64,000 nucleotides of DNA from Flavobacterium flevense (lineage in GTDB: Bacteria; Bacteroidota; Bacteroidia; Flavobacteriales; Flavobacteriaceae). Below, in pieces: positions 26,498 to 35,491 of this stretch. Below the pieces are notes generated by a model, which did no database searches, was not told where the DNA came from, and saw only the letters and a list, made by a program, of their open reading frames with translations. Position 1 is the first letter of the stretch; each line of letters opens with the position of its first letter. The stretch covers positions 1 to 64,000 of the forward strand of contig NZ_FRCC01000013.1 in the NCBI RefSeq assembly GCF_900142775.1, written 5' to 3'. Both the position numbers and the translations under genes were made by a program.

Positions 26498-29371
26498 ATG
26501 CAATGCATATGTAACTTCACTTTATTATTAATTACATCATTTGTTTTTGCACAAAGATCTCCATTGGCAGAAGGCAACATAAAAACTCATCGTGCCAAAA
26601 TAAATCTAAATTTGGATTGGAAATTTCATTTGGGACAAACATCTGGAACGCCAGAAAATATCGATTTCAATGATACTAATTGGGAAACAATTTCTGTCCC
26701 TCATACGATGCAATTAGTATCTTATGAAATGGATAGTATTAGAGAAACATGGGTGCAAGAAAAGTATTTAAGAGATTTTGGTTGGTATCGAAAAACCCTA
26801 AAAATAAGTGCAAAACCTACTGAAAAAGTCTTCATAGAATTCGAAGGTGTACACAATGCCACTGAACTATGGGTCAATGGTAAAAAAGCAGGAAATTTTG
26901 CTATAAACGGTTATGTTCCTTTTCATTTTGACATTACACCCTTTGTAAAATTAAATTCAGATAACCTTATTGTAATAAAAGCAGATAATCGCTATAGTCA
27001 AACCATTGCACCCGACCCACACCGTACCGATTATGTAAAATTTAACGGATTATATAGAGATGTCTATTTAGTCACTACCAATCCATTACATGTTAGTTTT
27101 AACTGGGAAGATTTTGAAGCTGGTGTCAATATCAATACACCAACAGTAAATAAAAACAATGGAACAGTTTCCATAAAAACTACGGTTAAGAATGAAAACA
27201 ACACACCTAAAAATTGCAGAATAGAAACCAAAATAATTAATGCAGAAGGTTATGTAATAACGAAATTGATCCAAAATGTAGCAATTCCAGCAAATACAAA
27301 CCACACCTTCAGACAGACTACTACTATTGAGGATGATTACCACTTATGGTCACCAGATAGTCCTTATTTATACAGGGTACATTCTGTAATTTATGATGAT
27401 GAAACCCCTGTAGATTTTGTTGAAAACACTTTTGGCTTTAGAACATTTCAATTAGAAAAGGGCAAAGGATTTGTATTGAATGGCAAACCGCTTTTCTTAG
27501 TAGGTGTCAACAGACATCAAAACTACCCTAATATTGGCGATGCCGTTCCTAATTCCTTTCATTACAACGAAGCCTTACAATATAAAAAAGCAGGAATTAA
27601 TATTATTCGTTTATCTCATTACACACAAGACGATTCCTTTTTGAAAGCTTGTGACGAACTCGGGATTATTGTTTACGAAGAAGTTTCGACATGGATAGAA
27701 TGGGGAGATAAGACTTGGTTTGATAATCTTGAGACAGCCACAAGACACATGATTAGAAACCATAGAAATCATCCTTCAATTGTATTTTGGGGCGCTGGAA
27801 TCAATCATAGGGGACCTGTTCCACGTATGCAACAAGTTGCTAAAGAAGAAGATCCTTTTAGACTGACAACATCGGCTTCTAGTCCTTGGAATGGTGTGAA
27901 AAATGAAGGCATTACCGACTTATATACCACTATGGATTATCGCAGAACCGAATTTCCAGAAAGTGCCTTTACAATGGTTATGGAACATGGAAGCTCTGTA
28001 GACTCTGAGGTAAATCAATTTCATATTTCAAGATACAAAGGCAATAAAAATAATATTGCAGCTCTTGCTTGGTTAGGTGCTGATTATAATCACTTACAAC
28101 CAGATGTAGATGACTCGCAATGGAAACGAGATTACATGACAACTTACGGTATATTATCAGGTTACCGACTACCAAAACCGGTTTACAAATGGTATCAATC
28201 TGAATTGATTGCTAATCCGATTGTGCATATTGCAGACGAAACGGCCTCAAAAAATGGAAAAATCAGAGTGTTTAGTAATTGCCAAATGGTAGAACTTTAT
28301 CATAACAACAAACTAATAGCAAAACAATATCCAGATAACGAATCAACCAAATCAAATTTGAATCATCCCTCTTTTATATTCAACTATAATTGGAAAACAG
28401 GTACTCTAAAAGCAATTGGCTATACCAACGGAGAAAAAATAACGGAACACTCCAGAGCCAAACAGGGAAAAGCACACCATATTAAATTAGAATTCAACAT
28501 CAATGACAAACCTTTTTATGCTGGAGGATCAGATATAAGAATGGTACATGCATATGTGCTTGATCAGAATAACGAAGTGGTAACATCGGCTACCAATAAA
28601 ATTAAGTTTACCATTTCAGGAGCCGGAAAACTTATTGATAATGGAAATATTGATGCAAATCCAGCCATTTTATACGATGGTGTTGCAACCATGTATATAA
28701 GAGGAACCGAAAATACGGGTAAAATTACCATTACAGCATCTTCAAAAGGTTTAAAAAATAGTACCGCAACAATTACTACCGCTACTTACAATCCAAATGA
28801 AATTGAAAACAATGCAAAAGTCATTTACGATTACCCAATTGCAAGAGTTGATATTGGTGGAGCAAAACAATTGGTTCAATTTGATTGGTTAGAATGGACT
28901 GGAAATTCAGATAAAAACCTAAATTTTAAATTAACCGATTACAATGCTGAGATTACTATAAGTGCTAAGAACGCCATAAATTGGCTAGGTGACACAGCTA
29001 TGTTAGGTGATTTAAGTTTTGTAGGAGCTGATGGCCTTTATGTTGAAAAAGGCAGTTTACTATTAAATATTTCTGGTTTAAAAAAAGGACTCTACAGCAT
29101 TGAAACATTTCACCATTCCAGACGAAGTGTTGCAAAAATGACTAATGCTATTGGAGTGACTGTTAATGACAGTAAAGGCATATTTACTAGAACCGCAGGT
29201 GACCATGTCGTTAATTATTTCATCCATGACAACACAGGTGAACGTAAACCATTATCTATAAAATCTCAATTTCAATCAGACGGTACCAATTCGATCATTT
29301 TAGAATTTAATAATTTAAACAAAGAAGGTGATTTATCATTAAACGGATTCATTTTAAAACAAATAAAATAA
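26498..29371 (+). CDS. divergent GH2-family protein lacking the usual acid/base glutamate
   Basis: This 957-residue protein has a short signal peptide (cleavage near FVFAQ), a GH2 sugar-binding domain (about 35-195), an Ig-like domain, a TIM-barrel (about 320-590), C-terminal Ig-like domains and a final malectin-like sandwich (about 790-957, RVDIGGAKQLV). The barrel has RNHRNHPSIVFWGAGINH where family members read WSxGNE: Asn436 takes the place of the catalytic acid/base. The nucleophile position is kept (Glu496 in VMEHGSS). It leads an operon with GH86, so it should act on agar/porphyran oligosaccharides, but its mechanism may be altered or it may be a binding protein. The gene lies six bases from the next one. 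Confidence 0.82.
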   Translation: MQCICNFTLLLITSFVFAQRSPLAEGNIKTHRAKINLNLDWKFHLGQTSGTPENIDFNDTNWETISVPHTMQLVSYEMDSIRETWVQEKYLRDFGWYRKTLKISAKPTEKVFIEFEGVHNATELWVNGKKAGNFAINGYVPFHFDITPFVKLNSDNLIVIKADNRYSQTIAPDPHRTDYVKFNGLYRDVYLVTTNPLHVSFNWEDFEAGVNINTPTVNKNNGTVSIKTTVKNENNTPKNCRIETKIINAEGYVITKLIQNVAIPANTNHTFRQTTTIEDDYHLWSPDSPYLYRVHSVIYDDETPVDFVENTFGFRTFQLEKGKGFVLNGKPLFLVGVNRHQNYPNIGDAVPNSFHYNEALQYKKAGINIIRLSHYTQDDSFLKACDELGIIVYEEVSTWIEWGDKTWFDNLETATRHMIRNHRNHPSIVFWGAGINHRGPVPRMQQVAKEEDPFRLTTSASSPWNGVKNEGITDLYTTMDYRRTEFPESAFTMVMEHGSSVDSEVNQFHISRYKGNKNNIAALAWLGADYNHLQPDVDDSQWKRDYMTTYGILSGYRLPKPVYKWYQSELIANPIVHIADETASKNGKIRVFSNCQMVELYHNNKLIAKQYPDNESTKSNLNHPSFIFNYNWKTGTLKAIGYTNGEKITEHSRAKQGKAHHIKLEFNINDKPFYAGGSDIRMVHAYVLDQNNEVVTSATNKIKFTISGAGKLIDNGNIDANPAILYDGVATMYIRGTENTGKITITASSKGLKNSTATITTATYNPNEIENNAKVIYDYPIARVDIGGAKQLVQFDWLEWTGNSDKNLNFKLTDYNAEITISAKNAINWLGDTAMLGDLSFVGADGLYVEKGSLLLNISGLKKGLYSIETFHHSRRSVAKMTNAIGVTVNDSKGIFTRTAGDHVVNYFIHDNTGERKPLSIKSQFQSDGTNSIILEFNNLNKEGDLSLNGFILKQIK

Positions 29372-29377
29372 AACATT

Positions 29378-30343
29378 ATGCAACATAAACTAATAATTAC
29401 CAAATTGATATTCCTTGTTTTTTTCGGGTTGATATCTTTTCAAAATTATGCCCAAAGTGACAAAGTAATTTTTGTAAAAGATGTACCAATAAAACTTAAA
29501 AGCGCATCATCATACAGCTTTTTTGTTGGGTATGATGTTACAAAAGACTCTGATTTAGCCTTAGATATTTCTGGTGGTCCCAATAAATTTTGGACAGGAA
29601 AAACAATCCCTGTTGACAAAGGGAAAGGAGTGTTTAATTTTCAAATCAGTCCTAAAGATGCCCCTATACCTGGCAAAGGGTACAGAATATTGGTTTCTGT
29701 ACGCGATAGAAATGGAGATTGGAAAACAGAACGTGCTGCATCCGTTATTAAGAATGTTGAAATAACAAAAAACGATACTCCTATTTTAGATGATGCTTCT
29801 TTTTCAGTATTAACTCCTACTTCACTATCCAGTCGCGAGCTTTTTGAATTTGATATTAATTATAAAGCCAGTCAACCAAGATTACTTCAAATAGCACTGT
29901 GGAACGGTCAACAATGGGTTGCAGCGAGTAAAAACACCACAGTTAACCCTGGAGAAGGCTCGGTTAAAGTGACTTTAAATGCGGGACAGCCAAAGGAAGG
30001 AAACAAGTATCGTTATGTATTGTATTATGGTTCTGGAGAAGGTTTTCCAAATGAAAATATTGTAAGCAAAGAACTCTCTGGTATCGAAATCACTAAAGCT
30101 ATTAAATCACTCACTTTAAACGATTTGAATGAACAACACATTATGCTCTCGCTTAATAAAAACTCTAGCGTTCTAACACTTCCAGGAAAAGTTTCTTATG
30201 ATTTTATAAAGATTATTGCATTGAACGGTGAAATTATAAAAGAAGTAACCAATACGAATACGATACCTGTTTCAGATTTAGATAAAGGTGCCTATTTCGC
30301 TATTACGAGTAATGATGATTATTACAAATTTGTTAAAATTTAA
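29378..30343 (+). CDS. secreted protein with two repeated beta-sandwich domains and type IX sorting tail
   Basis: This 321-residue protein has a signal peptide (FQNYAQ) and two tandem domains of about 100 residues (about 25-130 and 137-238). Both contain a hydrophobic beta pattern, an aromatic-rich strand (NKFWTGK in the first, WNGQQWVAA in the second) and the related runs PIPGKGYRILVSVRDRNGDW and PKEGNKYRYVLYYGSGEGF. The last 75 residues look like a type A sorting domain (IIALNGEIIKEV, LDKGAYFAI, YKFVKI). No hydrolase motif is visible. I do not recognise a named family. A carbohydrate-binding role is inferred from the duplicated sandwich, secretion route and its place between GH2 and GH86 (gaps of 6 bases and 1 base). 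Confidence 0.6.
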   Translation: MQHKLIITKLIFLVFFGLISFQNYAQSDKVIFVKDVPIKLKSASSYSFFVGYDVTKDSDLALDISGGPNKFWTGKTIPVDKGKGVFNFQISPKDAPIPGKGYRILVSVRDRNGDWKTERAASVIKNVEITKNDTPILDDASFSVLTPTSLSSRELFEFDINYKASQPRLLQIALWNGQQWVAASKNTTVNPGEGSVKVTLNAGQPKEGNKYRYVLYYGSGEGFPNENIVSKELSGIEITKAIKSLTLNDLNEQHIMLSLNKNSSVLTLPGKVSYDFIKIIALNGEIIKEVTNTNTIPVSDLDKGAYFAITSNDDYYKFVKI

Positions 30344-30344
30344 G

Positions 30345-32171
30345 ATGATGAATAAAAGATATATACTACTTACAATAAGTATTCTAACATTACATATTGT
30401 AGTTGCACAAAAGAACGAAGTATCCATTGATTTTACCACTCAAAAATTTATAGGTAAGGAAAGTGAACTCAATAGAAAGAAATATTTTGCTATGCACGAT
30501 TCATACGCCAGTTGGGATTTAGCTTCGGATGCCGATTATTTATTTAAAACTTTAGGTATTGAACACGGGCGAACCTTTGGTGGTCCAGCACCCTTTAGAA
30601 AATCGAAAACGGAAATTCCATCTTTGGCGGAAGCCAAAGAAATGGGAGAAAAATCTGCAGCAGGAATTAAGAAAAGTCCGCTGTTTGATAATTTTGCAAC
30701 CACCGATTTTATTATTACGGATCACCCTAGCGATGCTTTTCAATTGAATCAAGATTACAATAAAATCGCCGAATACGATGCTGCTTTTTTAAAAAATGCC
30801 TATCCGATAATGCCGAAGTACTATGAGGTGATGAACGAGCCTTTTGTACACGCTATTGATTATGTAAAAACCTGGGATCAAACACCAGCTGTAATTGTCG
30901 AAATGTCTAAACTGTATAAAACTGTTGCCGATAAAGTACACAAAGAAATCCCTAATATGATGGTGGGTGGCTATACCTCTGCTTACCCTGAAGTTGAAAA
31001 AGATAACTTTGGCTATTGGGATACCCGAATGAAAACATTTATGGATATTGCAGGAGAAAGCATGCAATTTTTTTCAACACATATTTATGACGGACGAAAT
31101 GTAGAAGGCGACACCAGTTACCGTTCCGGAAGTAATTCGGAGGCTATTTTAGATTTAATTGAAGCCTACAGTTTTAAAAAATGGGGAGTTGTGAAACCAC
31201 ATATCATTTCGGAGTACGGCTATACTGCCCAAGGACTAGTTGGTAAAACTTATTCTCCAGAATTAAACGGTACCTGTTTAATTGCTTATAATAAAATTTT
31301 GATGCAATTATTAGATAAAGAAGATCGCCTACTCAAAGCAATCCCCTTTATAACTTCAAAAGCCACCTGGTTTTATGATAATAAAAAAGAAAATCCCGAC
31401 GGACATCCTTATCCTTGGGTAATAAAAAAGAAAGAAGAAGACGGTACTTATACCTTCACACATCTTAAAAAGTTTTATGAATTATGGAAGGGTGTTGAAG
31501 GAAAGCGTATAGAAGTGACTTCTAACAATCCAGATATCCAAATTCATGCTTTTACAAAAGAAGGAAAAGTTTTCATAGCAATGAATAATTTAAGTGATGA
31601 CGTGCAAGAGGTTTCATTGAACTATCTGAATAACAGTGCTACTTACATTAAAAACATCACTTTAAAACGTTTATACACAACTGCTACAGGAATGCCTCGT
31701 TTAATTTATTTTACAAATGAAACATCTTTAGATACTGTAAACCTTAAAGCAGGTGAAACTATTATAGCTGAATGTGATGTAACACATTTTGATTTTAATA
31801 ATACCCTAAAAGAAAACAACTATTATACAGAAACCTATTTACAACCCATAGAAAAAGACAAAGTGCTAACGTTTAAATTTAATAATATGGAAGCCGCTAA
31901 ACAAGGTAAAGCTTCTATTAGAATGGGAATAGGTAGATCACATAATATGAGTAAAAAACCAATTGTTACTCTTAATGGAAAAAATGTTCAAGTACCTACA
32001 AATTGGGCAGGATATGATCAGTTAGCAAGACAACGATTCTTTGGAGTAATCGAGATACCATTTGATATTAATTATATAGTGTCTGGAGAAAATAAGGTGC
32101 AAATTACTTTTCCTGATTTGAGTGGTCATGTAAGTTCAGTAATCCTAAATGTCGAGAGTCGTTTAAAATAA
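30345..32171 (+). CDS. GH86 beta-agarase/beta-porphyranase
   Basis: The protein is taken to start at 30345 (608 residues), one base after the previous stop, because a signal peptide follows (YILLTISILTLHIVVAQ). The longer frame from 30288 would overlap the upstream gene and spoil that leader. The TIM-barrel holds KYYEVMNEPFVHA (acid/base Glu165) and HIISEYGY (nucleophile Glu290), spaced 125 residues as in known GH86 porphyranases. C-terminal beta-sandwiches follow (about 400-600). GH86 enzymes cut internal beta-1,4 bonds in agarose or porphyran. With GH29 next door, porphyran or an agarose-porphyran hybrid is the more likely substrate, but this is inference. Confidence 0.92.
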   Translation: MMNKRYILLTISILTLHIVVAQKNEVSIDFTTQKFIGKESELNRKKYFAMHDSYASWDLASDADYLFKTLGIEHGRTFGGPAPFRKSKTEIPSLAEAKEMGEKSAAGIKKSPLFDNFATTDFIITDHPSDAFQLNQDYNKIAEYDAAFLKNAYPIMPKYYEVMNEPFVHAIDYVKTWDQTPAVIVEMSKLYKTVADKVHKEIPNMMVGGYTSAYPEVEKDNFGYWDTRMKTFMDIAGESMQFFSTHIYDGRNVEGDTSYRSGSNSEAILDLIEAYSFKKWGVVKPHIISEYGYTAQGLVGKTYSPELNGTCLIAYNKILMQLLDKEDRLLKAIPFITSKATWFYDNKKENPDGHPYPWVIKKKEEDGTYTFTHLKKFYELWKGVEGKRIEVTSNNPDIQIHAFTKEGKVFIAMNNLSDDVQEVSLNYLNNSATYIKNITLKRLYTTATGMPRLIYFTNETSLDTVNLKAGETIIAECDVTHFDFNNTLKENNYYTETYLQPIEKDKVLTFKFNNMEAAKQGKASIRMGIGRSHNMSKKPIVTLNGKNVQVPTNWAGYDQLARQRFFGVIEIPFDINYIVSGENKVQITFPDLSGHVSSVILNVESRLK

Positions 32172-32257
32172 CATCCTAGATGTTTTAAAAAGGCAATCAC
32201 TGTTACAAAACCCACAGAATAAATAAGAGCCTGATTATCAATTTACTTTTTTTTCAC

Positions 32258-32287
32258 AAATAACCATATGTTCTAGTATTTTAAACA
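32258..32287 (+). promoter_or_regulatory. conserved 30-base block upstream of GH29 (copy 2)
   Basis: AATAACCATATGTT (32258-32271) followed by TATTTTAAACAT (32276-32287) repeats the block at 26412-26441 with the same spacing; 26 of 30 positions or better are the same. It ends 91 bases before the GH29 start, in an otherwise gene-free 207-base gap. It implies that GH29 and downstream genes can be started separately but under the same control as the GH2 operon. Confidence 0.6.
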
Positions 32288-32378
32288 TTAGAAATTAGCA
32301 ATTAGATACAATAACCCGAATTTAGCCCCTGAAATAAACAGGAAAATATCATCAAAAATAACCGTTAAATACAATACT

Positions 32379-33911
32379 ATGCTTTTAAGAAAACAACTCT
32401 TTGCTTTAATAATCATTTCCGCCTTGATGCTTGCGTGTGGTTCTAAAAAGCACAATAAAACAGTATCAATTAAATCTGAAAAAGCTCAGGTTTTTGAGCC
32501 AAATTGGGAATCTATTAAAAAAAACTATAAAGATCCTGAATGGTTTAACAAGCAAAAGTTTGGTATATTCATTCATTGGGGCGCTTATTCAGTTCCTGCT
32601 TTCGGTTCAGAATGGTATCCACGCCAAATGTATATGGATACTGCTACATTTACTGCACAATTGAACTTTGAAAAAATAGGTCCTAATCCCGTATACACAC
32701 ATCATAAAAAAACTTGGGGTGATCAAAAAACTTTTGGATATAAAGATTTCATTCCTATGTTTAAAGGGGAAAAATTCAATGCTGCAGAATGGATTGATTT
32801 ATTTAAAAAAGCAGGAGCGAAATATGTAATTCCCGTAGCAGATCATCACGATGGATTTGCCATGTATAAATCGCACACCACACGTTGGAACTCAGTTGAC
32901 ATGGGACCTAAACGCGATGTTTTAGGAGAGCTTTTCAAAGAAGGAAGAAATCAAGGGCTTATAATGGGGGCTTCTTCACATTATGCTTTTAACTGGTCAT
33001 TTTACAACAAAAAAGATCATTTTGACACTACCGATCCGCAATATGCTGATTTATATTCAACAAAAGGGAAAAATTTAAAAGAACCTGTTTCCAAAGAGTT
33101 TAAGCAAAGATGGTGGGACAGAACTGTTGATTTAATTGATAATTACCAACCAGATATTCTATGGTTCGATTTCTATTTAGATATTCCTGATTATGCAGAT
33201 ATGCGACCAAAAATTGCTGCTTACTTTTATAACAAAGGAATTGAGTGGGGAAAAGAAGTGGTTATCAATGATAAGAATTTTGACCATGAAGCCTTTCCAG
33301 AAGGCACTGTAATTTACGATTTAGAACGTGGAAAACTTCCAGGTATTCGCAAATTACCATGGCAAACTGATACTTCTATTGGTAAAAACTCTTGGTCTTA
33401 TGTAAGCAATTGGGAATCTAAAACAGCCAATCAGTTAATTGATGATTTGGTTGATATCGTTTCTAAGAATGGAAACTTACTTCTAAATGTAGGTCCAAAG
33501 GCTGATGGTACCATTCCAGAAGACCAAAAAGAAATCTTATTACAAATAGGTAATTGGTTATCTATTAATGGAGATGCTATCTACGACACAAAATATTGGA
33601 AAACTTTCGGTGAAGGTCCTACTGAAGTAAATAAAGGACATCATTCTGAAGGAGATAATAAAGATTTTACAGGGCAAGATATTCGTTTTACGCAAAAAGG
33701 AAATAAATTATATGCTATTATGATGGCTTGGCCTACCAATAATAGTGTACATATTAAATCTGTTAAGTCTTCTGAAGATAAAGTCTCTAATGTAAAAATG
33801 TTAGGAAGCAATGCTAATTTAAAATGGTCTCAAGACACTAATGGTCTTATTGTAGAAATGCCTACTCAAAAACCTGGAGATTATGCTTTTGTACTAGAAT
33901 TGACCTTATAA
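32379..33911 (+). CDS. GH29 lipoprotein, candidate exo-alpha-L-galactosidase (alpha-L-fucosidase family)
   Basis: This 510-residue lipoprotein has lipobox LMLAC (Cys20). The barrel carries GH29 landmarks FGIFIHWGAYSVPAFGSEWY (about 61-80), VADHHDGFAMY (about 153-163), and YQPDILWFDFYL, whose Asp264 is the expected nucleophile; the C-terminal beta domain follows. L-galactose is 6-hydroxy-L-fucose, and porphyran contains alpha-L-galactose; a GH29 enzyme of a gut Bacteroides porphyran locus is reported to be an alpha-L-galactosidase. Given GH86 before and an L-fucose-type oxidation set after, I infer removal of alpha-L-galactosyl units. A plain alpha-L-fucosidase cannot be excluded. A strong terminator lies just after the gene. 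Confidence 0.82.
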   Translation: MLLRKQLFALIIISALMLACGSKKHNKTVSIKSEKAQVFEPNWESIKKNYKDPEWFNKQKFGIFIHWGAYSVPAFGSEWYPRQMYMDTATFTAQLNFEKIGPNPVYTHHKKTWGDQKTFGYKDFIPMFKGEKFNAAEWIDLFKKAGAKYVIPVADHHDGFAMYKSHTTRWNSVDMGPKRDVLGELFKEGRNQGLIMGASSHYAFNWSFYNKKDHFDTTDPQYADLYSTKGKNLKEPVSKEFKQRWWDRTVDLIDNYQPDILWFDFYLDIPDYADMRPKIAAYFYNKGIEWGKEVVINDKNFDHEAFPEGTVIYDLERGKLPGIRKLPWQTDTSIGKNSWSYVSNWESKTANQLIDDLVDIVSKNGNLLLNVGPKADGTIPEDQKEILLQIGNWLSINGDAIYDTKYWKTFGEGPTEVNKGHHSEGDNKDFTGQDIRFTQKGNKLYAIMMAWPTNNSVHIKSVKSSEDKVSNVKMLGSNANLKWSQDTNGLIVEMPTQKPGDYAFVLELTL

Positions 33912-33924
33912 AAGTAGTTTAGTG

Positions 33925-33957
33925 ATAAGGGTACATCAGATATTGATGTACCCTTAT
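33925..33957 (+). terminator. intrinsic terminator between GH29 and dehydrogenase
   Basis: ATAAGGGTACATCA (33925-33938) and TGATGTACCCTTAT (33944-33957) form a perfect 14-bp stem with a five-base loop, followed by ACTTTTTAT. It starts 13 bases after the GH29 stop and ends 25 bases before the next ATG, so it may end or attenuate transcription before the sugar-oxidation genes. Confidence 0.8.
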
Positions 33958-33982
33958 ACTTTTTATACTAATATTATATCTT

Positions 33983-34996
33983 ATGAAATACATTGTTTGC
34001 GAAAAACCTGGAGAATTTTTATTAAAAGAAAAAGAAGCTCCTATTAGACAAGAAAACGAAGCTTTATTACAAATCAATAAAGTGGGGATTTGCGGTACAG
34101 ATTTACATGCTTACGCTGGAAATCAAGCTTTTTTTACCTATCCTAGAATATTAGGACACGAACTAGCGTCCACTGTTTTAGAAATTGGAGATAATCCAAA
34201 AGAAATCAAAGCAGGAGATAAAGTGGTTGTTATGCCTTATATCAGTTGTCAAAAATGTATAGCTTGCCGTAACGGAAAAACAAACTGTTGTACCAATATC
34301 AAAGTATTAGGAGTTCATACTGATGGAGGAATGCAAGAACAAATTACTGTTCCAGCCAATATTTTACTGCCAGCCAATCATTTATCAAATGATCAAATGG
34401 CAATAGTTGAACCACTTGCTATTGGCGCACACGCAGTACGTAGAGCTGCCATTACTGCTGGCGAAACCGTAGCGGTTATTGGTTGTGGTCCTATCGGAAT
34501 TGGAATTATGAAATTAGCACAAATTGCTGGTGCCAAAGTAATTGCTATCGACATGAACGAGCAACGTTTAGCTTACGCCAAAGAAAAAATTGGAGTAGAT
34601 TACACCTTAGTAGCTGGAGAAAACACAGTTGAAGCAATTAAAGAAATTACAAATGGAGATTTATGTACAGCTGTTTTTGATGCTTCTGGTCACAAAGGAG
34701 CACTTGAAACTGCTCCAAAATATATGTCTCATGGTGGTCGTTTTGTATTAGTTGGTTTATCAAAAGGAGAAATTGCGTATTCACATCCTGCTATTCATGC
34801 TAAAGAAATGACTTTGATGTGTAGTCGTAATGCTACTACCGAAGATTTTGAACATGTTATCAATATTATAGATCAATTTCCAACAGAATCTTTTATAACA
34901 CACTCTGTACCTTTTAATGAAATGATTAAAAATTTTGATAGCTGGTTAAATACTACTTCAGGCGTTATAAAAGCTACAGTTGTATTTAATTCTTAA
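33983..34996 (+). CDS. zinc-dependent alcohol dehydrogenase of the L-galactonate/L-fucose catabolism type
   Basis: This 337-residue cytoplasmic MDR-family enzyme has catalytic zinc ligands in VGICGTDLHAY and LGHELA, a full structural-zinc lobe (ISCQKCIACRNGKTNCC, four cysteines) and a Rossmann motif (VIGCGPIGIG). Relatives named RspB or LgoD oxidise sugar acids such as L-galactonate, and similar enzymes accompany L-fucose oxidation genes. Here it precedes a lactonase pseudogene, an L-fucose-dehydrogenase-like SDR, a FucP-like permease and a mutarotase. It could act on L-galactose, L-galactonate or on the 2-keto-3-deoxy acid formed later; the sequence does not decide. The structural-zinc lobe distinguishes it from the Zn-dehydrogenase at 50791-51807. 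Confidence 0.8.
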   Translation: MKYIVCEKPGEFLLKEKEAPIRQENEALLQINKVGICGTDLHAYAGNQAFFTYPRILGHELASTVLEIGDNPKEIKAGDKVVVMPYISCQKCIACRNGKTNCCTNIKVLGVHTDGGMQEQITVPANILLPANHLSNDQMAIVEPLAIGAHAVRRAAITAGETVAVIGCGPIGIGIMKLAQIAGAKVIAIDMNEQRLAYAKEKIGVDYTLVAGENTVEAIKEITNGDLCTAVFDASGHKGALETAPKYMSHGGRFVLVGLSKGEIAYSHPAIHAKEMTLMCSRNATTEDFEHVINIIDQFPTESFITHSVPFNEMIKNFDSWLNTTSGVIKATVVFNS

Positions 34997-35009
34997 TCAA
35001 GAAAAGCCA

Positions 35010-35490
35010 ATCATAATTTCCTACTTCGTCTCATTTTTTTGAGAGGAATTAAAGATTTAAAGAAATACTATTTTAATTATGGAGTTTATAGTTTTCCACA
35101 TCAATTGGGTGAGGCTTTAAAGTTTATAAAAATTTGCAGATTAAAAATTCATAAATAGATTATTTAGCCAACCCTTATATCAAAGATGGTTTTTATGAGA
35201 GTTGGACTTGAAATTGGTAAACATAAAAATATCTATTGCAAATTATCAGGAATGGCTACCGAAGCTGTTTATATAACTGGGACACCGGATAAAACTCAAC
35301 CCTATATGAAACTTGCACTTAAACTGTTTGGTCTTAACCGAATATTATTCGATTCTGATTAGCTCATTTGTTTAGTTGCTCGTAATTCACTAAAACAAAA
35401 GAATTAGTAACTCAATTTATTGCATACTTATCTTCTTAAGAACAAAATTTGATTATGGAACATAATGCAATTAATTTTTATAACTTATAA
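35010..35490 (+). pseudogene. decayed L-fucono/L-galactono-lactonase (amidohydrolase family)
   Basis: Across three frames the plus strand preserves pieces of a COG3618-type sugar lactonase in the correct order. They are FLRGIKDLKK..QLGEALKFI (from 35036), then ANPYIKDGFYESW (from 35167), then NIYCKLSGMATEA, TQPYMKLALKLFG, NRILFDSD-stop-LICLVA, and TKELVTQFIAYLSS-stop-EQNLI ending NAINFYNL and TAA at 35488-35490. The N-terminal half (about 120 residues, including the metal-binding HxH) is missing, and there are at least three frameshifts and several stops. The gene would have ended one base before the SDR ATG at 35492, so it was once part of this operon and supplied the lactone-opening step. 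Confidence 0.88.
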
Positions 35491-35491
35491 C

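Noticed and set aside
30288..30345. Upstream start for the GH86 protein
   Set aside because: It overlaps the preceding gene by 56 bases and puts a charged leader before a clean signal peptide; 30345 fits better.
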